Positions 27,198 through 37,323 of a stretch of 64,000 nucleotides of DNA are shown piece after piece. Origin of the DNA: Psychromonas sp. CNPT3. GTDB lineage: Bacteria; Pseudomonadota; Gammaproteobacteria; Enterobacterales; Psychromonadaceae. Under the pieces are notes generated by a model. The model saw only the letters and a list, made by a program, of their open reading frames with translations, was not told the DNA's origin and searched no databases. Every line of letters begins with the position of its first letter. The first letter of the stretch is position 1. The translations under genes were made by a program, and so were the position numbers. The stretch is from positions 2,065,883-2,129,882 of the forward strand of contig NC_020802.1 in the NCBI RefSeq assembly GCF_000153405.2, in the 5' to 3' direction.

Positions 27198-28319
27198 TTA
27201 TTTACTTAAGTCATCAAAAAATGTTTTAATATTATTTAAAAAACCTTCTGATTTTGGCTTATGTTTTTTAGGACTAGAAGCACAACTACTTTCAAATTCT
27301 TTTAATAGTTCACGCTGCTTGGCAGACAATTTCACTGGTGTTTCAATGATGACTTTACACATTAAATCACCCGTCGCATGGCTACGCACAGACTTAACGC
27401 CTTTATTACGCATGCGGTACATACGTCCCGTTTGTGTTTCTGCTGAAATTTTCAATTTTACCCGTCCGTCTAAGGTCGGGACTTCAATTTCACCACCTAA
27501 TGCAGCCTCACTGAAACTGATTGGCACTTCACAATATAAATTATTGCCATCACGAACAAAAACATCGTGCTCACGCACATGCATCTGCACATAAAGGTCA
27601 CCTGCTGGCGCCCCTTTTTCGCCCGCTTCACCCTCGCCACTTAAGCGAATACGATCACCGGTATCGACGCCCGCTGGGATTTTAACACTGAGTGTTTTAG
27701 TGCGTTCATAACGTCCTTCACCATGGCACTTATTACAAGGATCTGTAATAATTTTACCCGCACCATGACAGGTTGGACAGGTTTGATTAACCGCAAAAAA
27801 GCCTTGGCGCATTTGCACTTGACCTTGGCCATGACACGTTGAACACGTTCTAACATCTGAGCCTTTCTTCGCGCCAGAGCCATTACATTGTTCACAATGA
27901 ACCAAGGTAGGAACTTGAATGTCTTTACTAACACCATGAACGGCTTCTTCAAGGGAAAGTTCCATATTGTAACGCAGATCAGATCCTTGCTGAGGACGTT
28001 GTGCTCCACCGCGCCCACCACCAAAAATATCACCAAAAATGTCATCAAAACCACCGCCACCAAAACCACCACCAAAGCCACCTTGACCTTGTTGATTAAC
28101 GCCTTCATGACCATATTGGTCAAAAGAGGCTTTGGTTTGTGCGTTATTAAGAATTTCGTAAGCTTCTTTTACTTCTTTAAACTTTTCTTCAAGGGCAACA
28201 TCCCCTTTGGTACGATCAGGATGATATTTCATCGCAAGACGTTTATAAGCCTTTTTGACCTCTTTACCAGTTGCACTGCGGCTTATTCCAAGTACTTCAT
28301 AACAATCACGTTTTGACAT
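27198..28319 (-). CDS. dnaJ: Hsp40 co-chaperone DnaJ
   Basis: DnaJ delivers clients to DnaK and stimulates its ATPase. The 373-residue protein has the J domain with HPD at 33-35, a Gly/Phe-rich linker (about 73-107), four zinc-binding CxxCxGxG repeats (about 145-205) and the C-terminal substrate-binding domains. It follows dnaK after 93 bp. That gap contains an ACGCGG/CCGCGT stem and no evident promoter, so it is likely read from the dnaK heat-shock promoter. Confidence 0.97.
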   Translation of the reverse strand: MSKRDCYEVLGISRSATGKEVKKAYKRLAMKYHPDRTKGDVALEEKFKEVKEAYEILNNAQTKASFDQYGHEGVNQQGQGGFGGGFGGGGFDDIFGDIFGGGRGGAQRPQQGSDLRYNMELSLEEAVHGVSKDIQVPTLVHCEQCNGSGAKKGSDVRTCSTCHGQGQVQMRQGFFAVNQTCPTCHGAGKIITDPCNKCHGEGRYERTKTLSVKIPAGVDTGDRIRLSGEGEAGEKGAPAGDLYVQMHVREHDVFVRDGNNLYCEVPISFSEAALGGEIEVPTLDGRVKLKISAETQTGRMYRMRNKGVKSVRSHATGDLMCKVIIETPVKLSAKQRELLKEFESSCASSPKKHKPKSEGFLNNIKTFFDDLSK

Positions 28320-28412
28320 TTTTGACTCTCAAATCTCTTACCTACAAACAATAACGCGGATCATAGATAAATCCATAACCCGCGTCATTCATTAAATAAT
28401 TAACTCAGTTAA

Positions 28413-30320
28413 TTATTTTTTATCATCTTTCACTTCTTCAAACTCAGCATCAACGATATCATCGTCTTGCTTCGCTTTTTCTTCACTCGGTGCATCGCCC
28501 GCTTTTTCTTTTTGTTGCGCAATTTCACCTAGTTTTTGAGACGCTTCTGCAAGAGCGGTTGTTTTCGCTTCAATTTCGCTCTTATCTTCCGCTTTTGATG
28601 CTTCTTCTAGATCTTTGATAGCAGCTTCGATTTTTTCTTTCTCGTCACTTGCTAGCGCATCGCCCGCTTCCGTAATTTGTTTTTTAGTGGCATGAACTAA
28701 AGCATCAGCTTGGTTACGCGCTGTAACGACTTCTTCAAATAGTTTATCCGCTTCTACATTTGCTTCAGCATCTTGTACCATTTTTTCAATTTCATCATCA
28801 CTTAAACCAGAGCTTGATTTGATAGTGATATGTTGCTCTTGATTCGTATCTTTATCTTTTGCAGATACATGTAAAATACCATCGGCATCCATATCAAAAG
28901 TCACTTCAATTTGAGGAGCACCACGCGTTGCTGCGCGAATACCTTCAAGATTAAATTGGCCTAATGATTTGTTGTCCGCAGCACGTTTACGCTCACCTTG
29001 TAAGATGTGGATAGTTACTGCGCTTTGATTATCTTCAGCCGTTGAGAATGTTTGTGATTGCTTCGTTGGGATAGTCGTGTTTTTAGTAATAACGTTAGTC
29101 ATTACACCACCCATGGTTTCAATACCCATAGATAATGGCGTAACATCTAATAATAATACGTCTGTTTTCTCACCAGAAAGTACCGCGCCTTGAATCGCAG
29201 CACCCATTGCAACCGCTTCATCAGGGTTAACATCTTTACGCGCAGCTTTACCGAAGAATTCAGCAACCGTCGCTTGCACTAAAGGCATACGAGTTTGGCC
29301 ACCCACTAAGATAATATCATCAATTTCAGAAACGCTTAAATCTGCATCTTTAAGTGCAATACGTAGAGGCTCAAGTGTTGCTTTAACCATATCTTCAACA
29401 AGAGATTCTAATTTAGCACGCGTGATCTTAACGTTTAAATGTTTAGGACCCGTTGCATCAGCCGTAATGTAAGGCAGGTTGATATCAGTTTGTTGCGTTG
29501 AAGATAATTCGATTTTTGCTTTTTCAGCAGCTTCTTTAACACGTTGCATTGCTAAAGGATCGTTAGTTAAGTCAAAGTTTTGCTCTTTCTTAAATTGATC
29601 AACAACAAAATTAATTAAACGGTTATCAAAATCTTCACCACCTAAGTGTGTGTCACCATTTGTCGCTAATACTTCAAATGTTTTTTCACCGTCAACTTCA
29701 TCAATTTCAATGATTGAAATATCAAATGTACCACCACCAAGATCATAAACCGCAACCGTACTATCACCTTTAGAACTACTTACGCCATAAGCAAACGCGG
29801 CAGCAGTTGGTTCATTGATAATACGTTTAACATCTAATCCTGCGATACGACCTGCATCTTTAGTTGCTTGACGTTGTGCATCATTAAAGTAAGCCGGTAC
29901 TGTAATAACCGCGCCTGATACTTTTTCACCTAAATAATCTTCTGCTGTTTTTTTCATTTTTTTCAATACTTCAGCAGATATTTGCGGTGGCGCCATTTTT
30001 TGGCCATGTGCTTCTACCCATGCATCACCATTGTCAGCTTTAACAATGTTGTAAGGCATGATTTTCATATCACGTTGTACTTCTTCGTCTTCAAAACGAC
30101 GACCAATAAGACGTTTGATAGCATAAAGAGTATTTTGTGGATTTGTGACTGCTTGACGTTTAGCCGGTTGACCTACTAAAGTCTCACCATCTGTGTAAGC
30201 AATAATTGACGGCGTAGTACGCTCACCTTCGGCGTTTTCAATAATTTTAGCCACATCACCATCTAAAACTGAAACACACGAATTAGTTGTACCTAAATCA
30301 ATACCGATAATTTTACCCAT
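28413..30320 (-). CDS. dnaK: Hsp70 chaperone DnaK
   Basis: DnaK is the ATP-driven cytoplasmic chaperone. ATG 30320 gives [18 protein letters not shown] and 635 residues, the family norm; a TTG four codons upstream is not needed, since GGAGAG precedes 30320. The N-terminal ATPase domain, the conserved linker region [11 protein letters not shown], the substrate domain and the acidic tail [10 protein letters not shown] are all present. The gene has its own sigma-32-type promoter and is separated from grpE by a terminator. Confidence 0.98.
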   Translation of the reverse strand: MGKIIGIDLGTTNSCVSVLDGDVAKIIENAEGERTTPSIIAYTDGETLVGQPAKRQAVTNPQNTLYAIKRLIGRRFEDEEVQRDMKIMPYNIVKADNGDAWVEAHGQKMAPPQISAEVLKKMKKTAEDYLGEKVSGAVITVPAYFNDAQRQATKDAGRIAGLDVKRIINEPTAAAFAYGVSSSKGDSTVAVYDLGGGTFDISIIEIDEVDGEKTFEVLATNGDTHLGGEDFDNRLINFVVDQFKKEQNFDLTNDPLAMQRVKEAAEKAKIELSSTQQTDINLPYITADATGPKHLNVKITRAKLESLVEDMVKATLEPLRIALKDADLSVSEIDDIILVGGQTRMPLVQATVAEFFGKAARKDVNPDEAVAMGAAIQGAVLSGEKTDVLLLDVTPLSMGIETMGGVMTNVITKNTTIPTKQSQTFSTAEDNQSAVTIHILQGERKRAADNKSLGQFNLEGIRAATRGAPQIEVTFDMDADGILHVSAKDKDTNQEQHITIKSSSGLSDDEIEKMVQDAEANVEADKLFEEVVTARNQADALVHATKKQITEAGDALASDEKEKIEAAIKDLEEASKAEDKSEIEAKTTALAEASQKLGEIAQQKEKAGDAPSEEKAKQDDDIVDAEFEEVKDDKK

Positions 30321-30402
30321 TGTACTCTCCAAACTTGTTTTATGTTTTTTTGATAACGATGACTAAATTGAATTTAAAATATTCATCGTGTTGATGTTTA
30401 CT

Positions 30403-30430
30403 ATATGAGGGAAGATTTTAATCTTTCAAG
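30403..30430 (-). promoter_or_regulatory. Sigma-32 heat-shock promoter of dnaK
   Basis: On the minus strand a perfect -35 CTTGAAA (30430-30424), a 13-nt spacer and CCTCATAT (30410-30403) match the sigma-32 consensus CTTGAAA-N13-CCCCATNT with one change. It lies about 80 bp before dnaK and just past the grpE terminator. Confidence 0.88.
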
Positions 30431-30438
30431 GCAATATT

Positions 30439-30476
30439 AAAAAAAAAATGAATTTATTTGAAAATAAATTCATTTT
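30439..30476 (-). terminator. Terminator after grpE
   Basis: A 14-bp perfect stem (30445-30458 with 30463-30476) has a 4-nt loop and a run of T on the minus strand. It lies 50 bp past grpE and directly upstream of the dnaK -35 element, so grpE and dnaK are separate units here. Confidence 0.85.
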
Positions 30477-30526
30477 AACTTTAATAGACTGATCTTTTTA
30501 GATATCCGCCTCCCATCACACGGAAA

Positions 30527-31159
30527 CTATGCCGACGCAACGGTTACCATTGCAGGGCGAATAACTTGACCATTATATACATAGCCTTTTTGCATCACTA
30601 AAATTATTTCATTAGCGACTTTACCTTCGACTTTTTGCATACTAACAACTTGATGTTTCTCTGGATTGGCTTGTTCTCCAAGAGGATCCATTTGCATAAT
30701 ACCCACTTTTGAAAATGCACCTAGCATCGATTTCAAAGTAAGTTCAACACCTTCAGCCACTTGCACTAACGCTTCATTTTCTTTATCAATATGATTAAGT
30801 GCCATTTCTAAACTATCAGCTGCTGGAAGTAATTCTTCGGTAAAACGTTTTAATGTTCTTTTTACTTTATTTTCAGCATCGATACCCGCTTTACGGATCT
30901 CGTTTTGTGCATGTGCTTGTGCACGTATCACTAAATCTTTTTGTGTTTTTAATGCTTCATCAGCAACTTCTAATTTCGTTTCTAACGTTTTGATCAGTGC
31001 AGCTTGCATTGCTAATTCATCGAGTTCAACCTCAATGTCTTCGCTTTGTGGCTCATCGTTAACAACATCTTCGTTAACAACACTTTCGACATGCAGCGTT
31101 TCTTCTGCTAACACCTTTTCAATTGCATCTTCCACTGTTACTTTTTGTTCTTCACTCAT
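30527..31159 (-). CDS. grpE: Nucleotide exchange factor GrpE
   Basis: GrpE releases ADP from DnaK. The 210-residue protein has an acidic N-terminus, a long coiled coil (about 45-110) and the C-terminal beta-wing with GYVYNGQVIRPAMVTVA, the family hallmark. A consensus sigma-32 promoter lies at 31202-31229. It is divergent from nadK, as in E. coli. Confidence 0.96.
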   Translation of the reverse strand: MSEEQKVTVEDAIEKVLAEETLHVESVVNEDVVNDEPQSEDIEVELDELAMQAALIKTLETKLEVADEALKTQKDLVIRAQAHAQNEIRKAGIDAENKVKRTLKRFTEELLPAADSLEMALNHIDKENEALVQVAEGVELTLKSMLGAFSKVGIMQMDPLGEQANPEKHQVVSMQKVEGKVANEIILVMQKGYVYNGQVIRPAMVTVASA

Positions 31160-31201
31160 GTTTTAATCCTAACTATTTTCATTGATAATGACTTATGTCT
31201 A

Positions 31202-31229
31202 TTATGGGGATCATTGCAATAGTTTCAAG
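31202..31229 (-). promoter_or_regulatory. Sigma-32 heat-shock promoter of grpE
   Basis: On the minus strand CTTGAAA (31229-31223), a 13-nt spacer and CCCCATAA (31209-31202) match the sigma-32 consensus without mismatch in the core. The distance to the grpE start is about 43 bp. Confidence 0.93.
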
Positions 31230-31297
31230 CCTGTTAATAAAATCATTTTATCAGGTTATACTCCCTTTCATCAATAGAACTAAACATAGGTTTTTTT

Positions 31298-32197
31298 ATG
31301 ATCCAACAACATGCTGATTTCTCTGAATTTAAAACGATTGGCTTGATCGCTAAAACACAACATGAAAAAGCAACACAAACGTTATTAACACTGTGCCATT
31401 TCCTAGAAGAAAAAGGGATCACGGTAATAATAGATCAACGCAATACAAACGATGTGGATTTAGGGCATCTACAAAGCTGTGATCTTGTCGGTATTGGTGA
31501 ACGTTGCGATCTTGCCATTGTGATCGGTGGTGATGGCTATATGCTAGGTGCTGCACGGGTCCTTTCTCGCTTTGACATTGCCGTCATCGGGGTAAACCGT
31601 GGTAATCTTGGTTTTTTAACCGATCTTGACCCTGAACATTTTGAAGGCCCTTTAACCGAAGTCCTAAAAGGTAATTATCTTGTTGAAGAGCGATTTTTGT
31701 TAGCGGCGGAAGTGCACAGACACGGCCACTTAAAAAGTCGAAATACAGCCGTGAATGAGGTCGTATTACATCCGGATAAAATTGCGCACATGATTGATTT
31801 TGAAGTTTATGTTGATGATGACTTTATGCTCAATCAGCGCGCTGACGGCCTGATCGTGTCAACGCCTACTGGCTCCACCGCCTATTCTCTTTCCGGAGGC
31901 GGACCTATATTAACCCCCAACATAGATGCGATTAGTTTATTACCTATGTTTCCACATACGCTTAATAGTCGCCCTATCGTCATTGATGCAAACAGCACGG
32001 TACGTCTAAAAATAGCGCAAACGAATAAAAGTGAAATGCAAATTAGTTGCGATAGCCATGTTAATTTGTCTGTTTTACCCGGTGATGAGGTCTTCATTCA
32101 CAAAACAACACATAAGTTAAAATTAGTACACCCTAAAGATTACAATTATTTTCACGTACTGCAAAATAAATTAGGCTGGGGAAATAAATTATTTTAA
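31298..32197 (+). CDS. nadK: NAD kinase
   Basis: NadK makes NADP from NAD and ATP. The 299-residue cytoplasmic enzyme has the GGDG motif at 77-80 and the second conserved block [16 protein letters not shown] (about 188-203). The neighbours grpE and recN are the same as in E. coli. Confidence 0.97.
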   Translation: MIQQHADFSEFKTIGLIAKTQHEKATQTLLTLCHFLEEKGITVIIDQRNTNDVDLGHLQSCDLVGIGERCDLAIVIGGDGYMLGAARVLSRFDIAVIGVNRGNLGFLTDLDPEHFEGPLTEVLKGNYLVEERFLLAAEVHRHGHLKSRNTAVNEVVLHPDKIAHMIDFEVYVDDDFMLNQRADGLIVSTPTGSTAYSLSGGGPILTPNIDAISLLPMFPHTLNSRPIVIDANSTVRLKIAQTNKSEMQISCDSHVNLSVLPGDEVFIHKTTHKLKLVHPKDYNYFHVLQNKLGWGNKLF

Positions 32198-32201
32198 AAC
32201 C

Positions 32202-32244
32202 TTTACTGTTTAAAAAAACAGTATTACACTGTTCATACAAACAG
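32202..32244 (+). promoter_or_regulatory. recN SOS promoter with two LexA boxes
   Basis: Two perfect CTGT-N8-ACAG operators lie in tandem at 32206-32221 (CTGTTTAAAAAAACAG) and 32229-32244 (CTGTTCATACAAACAG), 23 bp apart centre to centre. A plausible promoter, TTTACT (32202-32207) and TACACT (32225-32230) with a 17-bp spacer, is covered by them. LexA binding would therefore block RNA polymerase directly. Confidence 0.95.
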
Positions 32245-32259
32245 TATTTGGGGTGACAT

Positions 32260-33936
32260 ATGTTAAATCAATTAACAGTACAAAATTTTGCCATTGTGCA
32301 ATTTTTAACATTAGAATTTAAACGTGGCATGACAACCATCACCGGCGAAACCGGCGCAGGTAAATCGATTGCGATTGATGCGCTTGGTCTTTGCCTTGGT
32401 GAGCGTGCCGATGCAAATATGGTGCGCAATGGTAATGAAAAAGCAGAAATAAGTGCACATTTTACGCTACAAGACACCCCACACGCACAACAATGGCTCA
32501 TTAATAATGATCTCGAAAATGAAGATGACGTTAATGAGTGTCTACTGCGCCGTACTATTAATAAAGAAGGACGATCGCGCGCTTATATTAACGCGACGCC
32601 AGTACCCCTCTCTCAGCTTAAAAGTTTAGGGCAACTCTTAGTTAATATCCATGGGCAACATGCGCATCAAAGCTTATTAAAAAGTGATGTTCAACTCTCT
32701 ATTTTAGATGAATATGCAGATCACAATACGCTATTACAAAAAGTAAAAGATACTTACCAAGGTTGGCATTTTTTAAATAAACAATTACAACAACAGCGTT
32801 TAAACCAACAAGAAAAACAGGCTCGTCAGCAATTACTTGAATATCAAATTGAAGAACTCGATGCCTTCTCTTTGAGCCAAGGCGAATTTGAACAAATTGA
32901 AGAAGAGCATAAACGTCTTGCCAACAGTGGCGCCTTAATAGAAACCTGTCAAAAAGGCTTAAATCAACTTTGTGATAATGATGACGTCGATGTCTTAAGT
33001 TTATTACGCAGTAGCGTCTGTGCATTAGAAAAACATGCCGATGCGAATAAAAATTTAGAAAATATCGTAACGAGCTTACAAGAAGCACTGATCCAAGTTG
33101 AAGATGCAACCTATGATCTGCGTCACTTCAATGAAAATATAGAAGAAGATCCCGAACGATTTATTCAATTAGAAGAGCGTATGAGTGAAGCCCTGTCGCT
33201 GTCCAGAAAGCATCAAGTACCGGCCCAGCAACTTTATATACAACACCAAAAATTAAATAAAGAATTTAAACAACTTAATAGTAATGAGCAGCAAATTCAA
33301 CAACTCGAAGAAGCACGTCAAAAAGCTCAGGATAATTATGCAAAACATGCGAAAAAACTAAGCCTTAGCCGTATACGTTACGCCAAAGAGCTTGGCCAAA
33401 AAATCAGCGCAAGTATTCAACAATTAAACATGCAAGACGGTGTTTTTTACATCGCATTAAATCAAAATGAAACACAAAGCATAAACCCTTTAGGTCTTGA
33501 TAGTATTGAATTTCAGGTTAAAACCAATGCCGGACAAGTATTACAAAATTTAGCGAAAGTTGCCTCAGGTGGCGAACTTTCACGTATTGGTCTGGCGATG
33601 CAAGTCATTATTAGCCAACGCGTTGCTATCCCAACCTTAATTTTCGATGAAGTTGATGCAGGGATCAGTGGCGCAACCGCCTCTGTCGTCGGTAAACTAT
33701 TACGACGCCTTGGTGAAAAAACACAAATATTATGTGTCACACACCTTCCGCAAGTTGCCGGTAATGGACATCAACAAATGTTTGTTGAAAAAAACAGCAA
33801 AGGCAATACAACTAATACCACGATGGTAAGCCTCAATAAAACGCAACGCATCAAAGAACTTGCACGTTTACTGGGGGCCGATAATATCACCGAGCGTACC
33901 CTTGCCAATGCACAAGAGTTATTAGTAGAAGCATAA
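32260..33936 (+). CDS. recN: DNA repair protein RecN
   Basis: RecN is an SMC-like ATPase that acts early in double-strand break repair. The 558-residue protein has Walker A GETGAGKS at 29-36, a coiled-coil middle (about 160-390), and at the C-terminal end the ABC signature ASGGELSR and Walker B LIFDEVDAGISG. Strong SOS control is expected from the two LexA boxes just upstream; E. coli recN is likewise one of the most strongly LexA-controlled genes. Confidence 0.97.
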   Translation: MLNQLTVQNFAIVQFLTLEFKRGMTTITGETGAGKSIAIDALGLCLGERADANMVRNGNEKAEISAHFTLQDTPHAQQWLINNDLENEDDVNECLLRRTINKEGRSRAYINATPVPLSQLKSLGQLLVNIHGQHAHQSLLKSDVQLSILDEYADHNTLLQKVKDTYQGWHFLNKQLQQQRLNQQEKQARQQLLEYQIEELDAFSLSQGEFEQIEEEHKRLANSGALIETCQKGLNQLCDNDDVDVLSLLRSSVCALEKHADANKNLENIVTSLQEALIQVEDATYDLRHFNENIEEDPERFIQLEERMSEALSLSRKHQVPAQQLYIQHQKLNKEFKQLNSNEQQIQQLEEARQKAQDNYAKHAKKLSLSRIRYAKELGQKISASIQQLNMQDGVFYIALNQNETQSINPLGLDSIEFQVKTNAGQVLQNLAKVASGGELSRIGLAMQVIISQRVAIPTLIFDEVDAGISGATASVVGKLLRRLGEKTQILCVTHLPQVAGNGHQQMFVEKNSKGNTTNTTMVSLNKTQRIKELARLLGADNITERTLANAQELLVEA

Positions 33937-34139
33937 AAGACATCAAGTTTGGCGTTGTCATTTGTATACCCTTTTCATTGATTTCAACACCAAAGTGGTA
34001 TTCTAGCTAGCACCCAAAAGGGCAAGCGGCTTGTTGATACATTTTGAAGTATCACGGGTACACAGCACTTTATGACATCACAAATACACAAATGGGAAAA
34101 GATAAGTTAAACTCGTTTAATTTATCGGTTTAATATCTT

Positions 34140-34751
34140 GTGTTGAAACAATTTGTAGTGCCCTTATTTCTTTTATTATTGCTGAGCAGTTGTGCGCAAC
34201 AACCTCGCGTGGTCGATACTACGACAAACAGCAACATCCCTTGGTCAATACACCAACAACGACTCAACGCATTAACACAATGGCAATTTAGCGGTAAGCT
34301 TGCCGTACTATCCCCCACTGAGCGCCATAGTTTTAATATACACTGGCAACAATCTGAGCAAACCTTAAAAATATCCTTAACCAACTTTTTAGGAATGCGC
34401 GTCCTAAGCATTAGTAAAAATGCACAACTGACTACCGTTATTGATGCGAAAGGGAATAAATACAGTGATCCAAATGCAGATATGCTTGTGCACTCTTTAT
34501 CTGGACTCGATATCCCTATCGCCTTATTACAGCAATGGATAAAAGGTAACCCAGTTCAAGCCACATACTTACTTGATAGGCATCAGCGTGTTGCGCAGTT
34601 GACACAAAAAGAGGCAATAACAAGTCGTTGGTCAATACAATATACGGATTATCGCGCAACAAGCGGACTGATGTTACCTTATAAATTAGCGTTACAACGA
34701 CAAGATATTCGTTTGAAGTTTGCAATTAATCAATGGAATATCATCCCCTGA
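34140..34751 (+). CDS. lolB: Outer-membrane lipoprotein receptor LolB
   Basis: LolB receives lipoproteins from LolA and inserts them in the outer membrane. The 203-residue protein starts with GTG 34140 and has a lipoprotein signal ending LLLLSSC, with Cys18 as lipid site and Ala at +2, consistent with outer-membrane sorting. The WQFSGKLAVLSP and FNIHWQQS segments fit the LolB fold. No good ribosome site precedes the GTG. The gap before it (33937-34139) holds a long-loop inverted repeat and the TTGAAGTATCA motif (34044-34054) but no gene. lolB is followed by ispE and prs as in relatives. Confidence 0.92.
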   Translation: MLKQFVVPLFLLLLLSSCAQQPRVVDTTTNSNIPWSIHQQRLNALTQWQFSGKLAVLSPTERHSFNIHWQQSEQTLKISLTNFLGMRVLSISKNAQLTTVIDAKGNKYSDPNADMLVHSLSGLDIPIALLQQWIKGNPVQATYLLDRHQRVAQLTQKEAITSRWSIQYTDYRATSGLMLPYKLALQRQDIRLKFAINQWNIIP

Positions 34752-34814
34752 TAGCTTTATATAAATAGCTATTTTGATAGCAATGCTATTGACCAAAAAC
34801 AATATTAATTCGGT

Positions 34815-35008
34815 GTGCCCTGTGAATACCAAAGGAATTAATGAAGTTTTCATGTATTGCGCAGGAAAAATTAACACTAGCAAGGCATGAGTTGTAGGAG
34901 ATAGTTGTTCTCACTTCAAAACTCACAACGCAGGGTGGGATAATTTCAACAAGCAAGACGGGTAACCTTTTTAGTTCCTTTGGTATAACTCCTCTTTTTA
35001 TCGGGCAC
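34815..35008. repeat. Inverted-repeat-bounded element between lolB and ispE
   Basis: GTGCCC at 34815-34820 is mirrored by GGGCAC at 35003-35008. Inside these, ATACCAAAGGAATTAA (34826-34841) is mirrored with one mismatch by 34971-34986. The roughly 190-bp unit has short open frames on both strands but none with a convincing start site. It could be a MITE, a dispersed intergenic repeat or a structured RNA. I cannot tell its copy number from this window. Confidence 0.5.
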
Positions 35009-35243
35009 TTGAGGGGACGTCCGTACAATTTCGGTTCTAACAAACACCCTAAGGGCAAGCTCAATTTAACTCATTACTAATGTCGATGTGTCGTTATAAA
35101 ACATCAATATAGCGTCGCTACGTTTCCAATTTCATGCCGATAATCTAAGCCCAATTTGGCTTGCTGATTTTGTATCTTGAAGTATCATAGAGCTAAACTC
35201 ATTATTAGCGCCTATAAATAGGCCCATAAAAAGAGCATCGTCC
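35009..35243 (+). other. Upstream region of ispE with short palindromes
   Basis: No gene is seen. The stretch has GCCTATAAATAGGC (35210-35223), a perfect palindrome-type stem 20 bp before ispE. A GGCTTG-TGAT...TTGAAGTATCA motif (35158-35187) also occurs upstream of lolB (34028-34054). Confidence 0.4.
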
Positions 35244-36095
35244 ATGAAAATGACAAGCATCTGCTGGCCAGCCCCTGCAAAACTTAATCTTTTTTTATAT
35301 ATTAATAAGCAACGTGATGATGGCTATCATGAATTACAGACGCTTTTTCAATTTATTGATCGCTGCGATCATCTCACTCTTAGTCCTAACCTTTCAGGCA
35401 TTATCAGTCTTTCTCCCTGTATTGAAGGTCTCAAAAAAGAAGATAACTTAATTTATAAAGCGGCAATGTTATTAAAGGAATTTTGCCCAGATGATTACGG
35501 CGTACACATTGATTTACTTAAAAATTTACCGATGGGAGGAGGACTCGGAGGAGGATCATCAGATGCTGCGACCACCCTTGTCGCTTTAAATTACCACTGG
35601 GAACTTAACTTAAGTAAACAAAAATTAGCAAAAATAGGGCTTAGTTTAGGCGCTGACGTGCCTATCTTTATTCACGGTAAAGCGGCCGTTGCAGAGGGTG
35701 TAGGTGAAAAGTTACAAGATGTTTACCCCCGAGAGGATCATTATCTCGTCGCCGTACCCGATTGTCATGTTTCGACTGCAACTGTTTTTAACGATCCCCA
35801 TTTACCCAGACATCGCGCAAAACAAGCGATCACAGAGTTAATGACGCAAATTTGGCATAATGATTGTGAGCCTTGTGTAAAAAATAACTACCCTAAGGTT
35901 GCCAAGGTTATACAGTGGTTGGTAGAATATGCTCCGACTCGGCTAACAGGAACTGGCGCTTGTGCTTTTAGCACCTTTGCAACAGCTCTCGAGGCACGTC
36001 TTATACAGAAAAAAGCACCACCTTGGTTAAACGTTTTTGTTTGTAAAGGACTCAACCGTTCACCACTTGATCTTTTTTTATCAAAATTAAAGTAA
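35244..36095 (+). CDS. ispE: 4-diphosphocytidyl-2-C-methyl-D-erythritol kinase
   Basis: IspE is the ATP-dependent kinase of the MEP isoprenoid pathway. The 283-residue GHMP kinase has PAPAKLNLFL at its N-terminus (conserved Lys) and the ATP loop PMGGGLGGGSSDAA (about 96-109). A C-terminal LTGTGAC block is also present. The start may be ATG 35244 or the next in-frame ATG two codons later. It sits in lolB-ispE-prs, the usual order. Confidence 0.96.
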   Translation: MKMTSICWPAPAKLNLFLYINKQRDDGYHELQTLFQFIDRCDHLTLSPNLSGIISLSPCIEGLKKEDNLIYKAAMLLKEFCPDDYGVHIDLLKNLPMGGGLGGGSSDAATTLVALNYHWELNLSKQKLAKIGLSLGADVPIFIHGKAAVAEGVGEKLQDVYPREDHYLVAVPDCHVSTATVFNDPHLPRHRAKQAITELMTQIWHNDCEPCVKNNYPKVAKVIQWLVEYAPTRLTGTGACAFSTFATALEARLIQKKAPPWLNVFVCKGLNRSPLDLFLSKLK

Positions 36096-36175
36096 TAATA
36101 TCGTATTGAAAATATAAATGTTATTTAGCATGTTGCTACTTAACACCAACTCTCAGGATTACAGAGGTCCTCACA

Positions 36176-37123
36176 GTGCCAAATATGAAACTATTTGCAG
36201 GTAACGCGACACCCCAACTAGCACAAAAAATTGCTGATCGTCTTTTCATTAAACTAGGAAGCGCAGAAGTCGGGCGTTTTAGTGATGGAGAGATCCATGT
36301 GCAAATTAATGAAAATGTACGTGGTGATGATATTTTTATCGTCCAATCAACGTGTGCTCCTACAAACGATAACTTGATGGAATTAATTGTCATGATTGAT
36401 GCGATGCGTCGTGCATCAGCTGGACGTATTACTGCTGTTATTCCTTATTTCGGTTACGCCCGTCAAGATCGCCGAGTGCGTTCAAGTCGTGTTCCTATCA
36501 CAGCAAAAGTGGTTGCAGATTTCTTATCTAATGTCGGTGTAGATCGCGTTTTAACGGTAGATTTACATGCAGAGCAAATTCAAGGTTTCTTTGATGTACC
36601 TGTTGATAATGTGTTTGGTAGTTCTGTATTACTTGAAGATATGCTTTCTAAAAACTTAGACAATCCAATGATCGTATCGCCTGATATTGGTGGTGTTGTT
36701 CGTGCTCGTGCACATGCAAAATTATTAAATGATGCTGATCTTGCTATTATTGATAAACGTCGTCCACGTGCAAATGTTGCACAAGTGATGCATTTAATTG
36801 GTGATGTTGAAGGACGTAATTGTATTATTGTTGATGATATGATTGATACCGGTGGCACATTATGCCAAGCTGCCATTGCACTTAAAGAGCGTGGTGCACT
36901 TTCTGTTTATGCTTATGCAACCCATGCGGTTTTCTCTGGAAAAGCTGCGGAAAACATTACTAACTCAGTTATTGATGAATTCATTGTTACCGATTCTATT
37001 CCTCTTTCTGAAGCAATCATTGCAACAGGAAAAGTAAAACAACTGACATTAAGTGGCATGTTAGCAGAAGCTATTCGCCGTGTTAGTAATGAAGAATCTA
37101 TCTCTGCCATGTTCCATTACTAA
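36176..37123 (+). CDS. prs: Ribose-phosphate pyrophosphokinase
   Basis: Prs makes PRPP for nucleotide, His and Trp synthesis and for Upp. The 315-residue enzyme starts with GTG 36176, as E. coli prs does, with GAGG 8 nt before. The catalytic flexible loop region [15 protein letters not shown], the metal site [12 protein letters not shown] and the PRPP loop [11 protein letters not shown] are intact. It is closed by the terminator at 37188-37216. Confidence 0.97.
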   Translation: MPNMKLFAGNATPQLAQKIADRLFIKLGSAEVGRFSDGEIHVQINENVRGDDIFIVQSTCAPTNDNLMELIVMIDAMRRASAGRITAVIPYFGYARQDRRVRSSRVPITAKVVADFLSNVGVDRVLTVDLHAEQIQGFFDVPVDNVFGSSVLLEDMLSKNLDNPMIVSPDIGGVVRARAHAKLLNDADLAIIDKRRPRANVAQVMHLIGDVEGRNCIIVDDMIDTGGTLCQAAIALKERGALSVYAYATHAVFSGKAAENITNSVIDEFIVTDSIPLSEAIIATGKVKQLTLSGMLAEAIRRVSNEESISAMFHY

Positions 37124-37187
37124 AAGAAATAACAGAAATAAAGCTTAATTAAGGGTTTATTTCTGGTTTTCATTTGAACAAATTAAG

Positions 37188-37216
37188 AGGGTGCGTTATT
37201 ATGGCGCGCCTTTTTT
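37188..37216 (+). terminator. Terminator after prs
   Basis: AGGGTGCG pairs with CGCGCCTT (two G-U pairs) over a 9-nt loop, followed by further T. It lies 65 bp past the prs stop and separates it from rplY. Confidence 0.8.
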
Positions 37217-37248
37217 ATATGCAGAGCTGTTTTTTTTTGCATAGGTGG

Positions 37249-37306
37249 TTTTATCTGGTCGCAAGATAAAATCTATTTTACATTTGAGATGGCATTTAAG
37301 CCTCTC
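37249..37306 (+). promoter_or_regulatory. Structured rplY leader (candidate L25 autoregulatory element)
   Basis: Two hairpins precede the rplY ribosome site: TTTTATCT/AGATAAAA (37249-37256 with 37264-37271) and GAG-AT-GGC/GCC-T-CTC (37286-37306). Autogenous control of rplY through its leader is reported for gammaproteobacteria. Whether this leader belongs to that class needs a covariance-model search. Confidence 0.4.
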
Positions 37307-37323
37307 TTTATTGGAGTTACATC

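Noticed and set aside
35030-35060. TAACAAACACCCTAAGGGC resembling the start of an integron attC site
   Set aside because: No matching second half with GTTA core was found at a suitable distance, and there is no integron gene or cassette order.
34786-35064. 92-codon minus-strand frame between lolB and ispE
   Set aside because: It lies over the inverted-repeat element, has no good ribosome site or protein-like composition and no recognised family. The element itself is reported instead.
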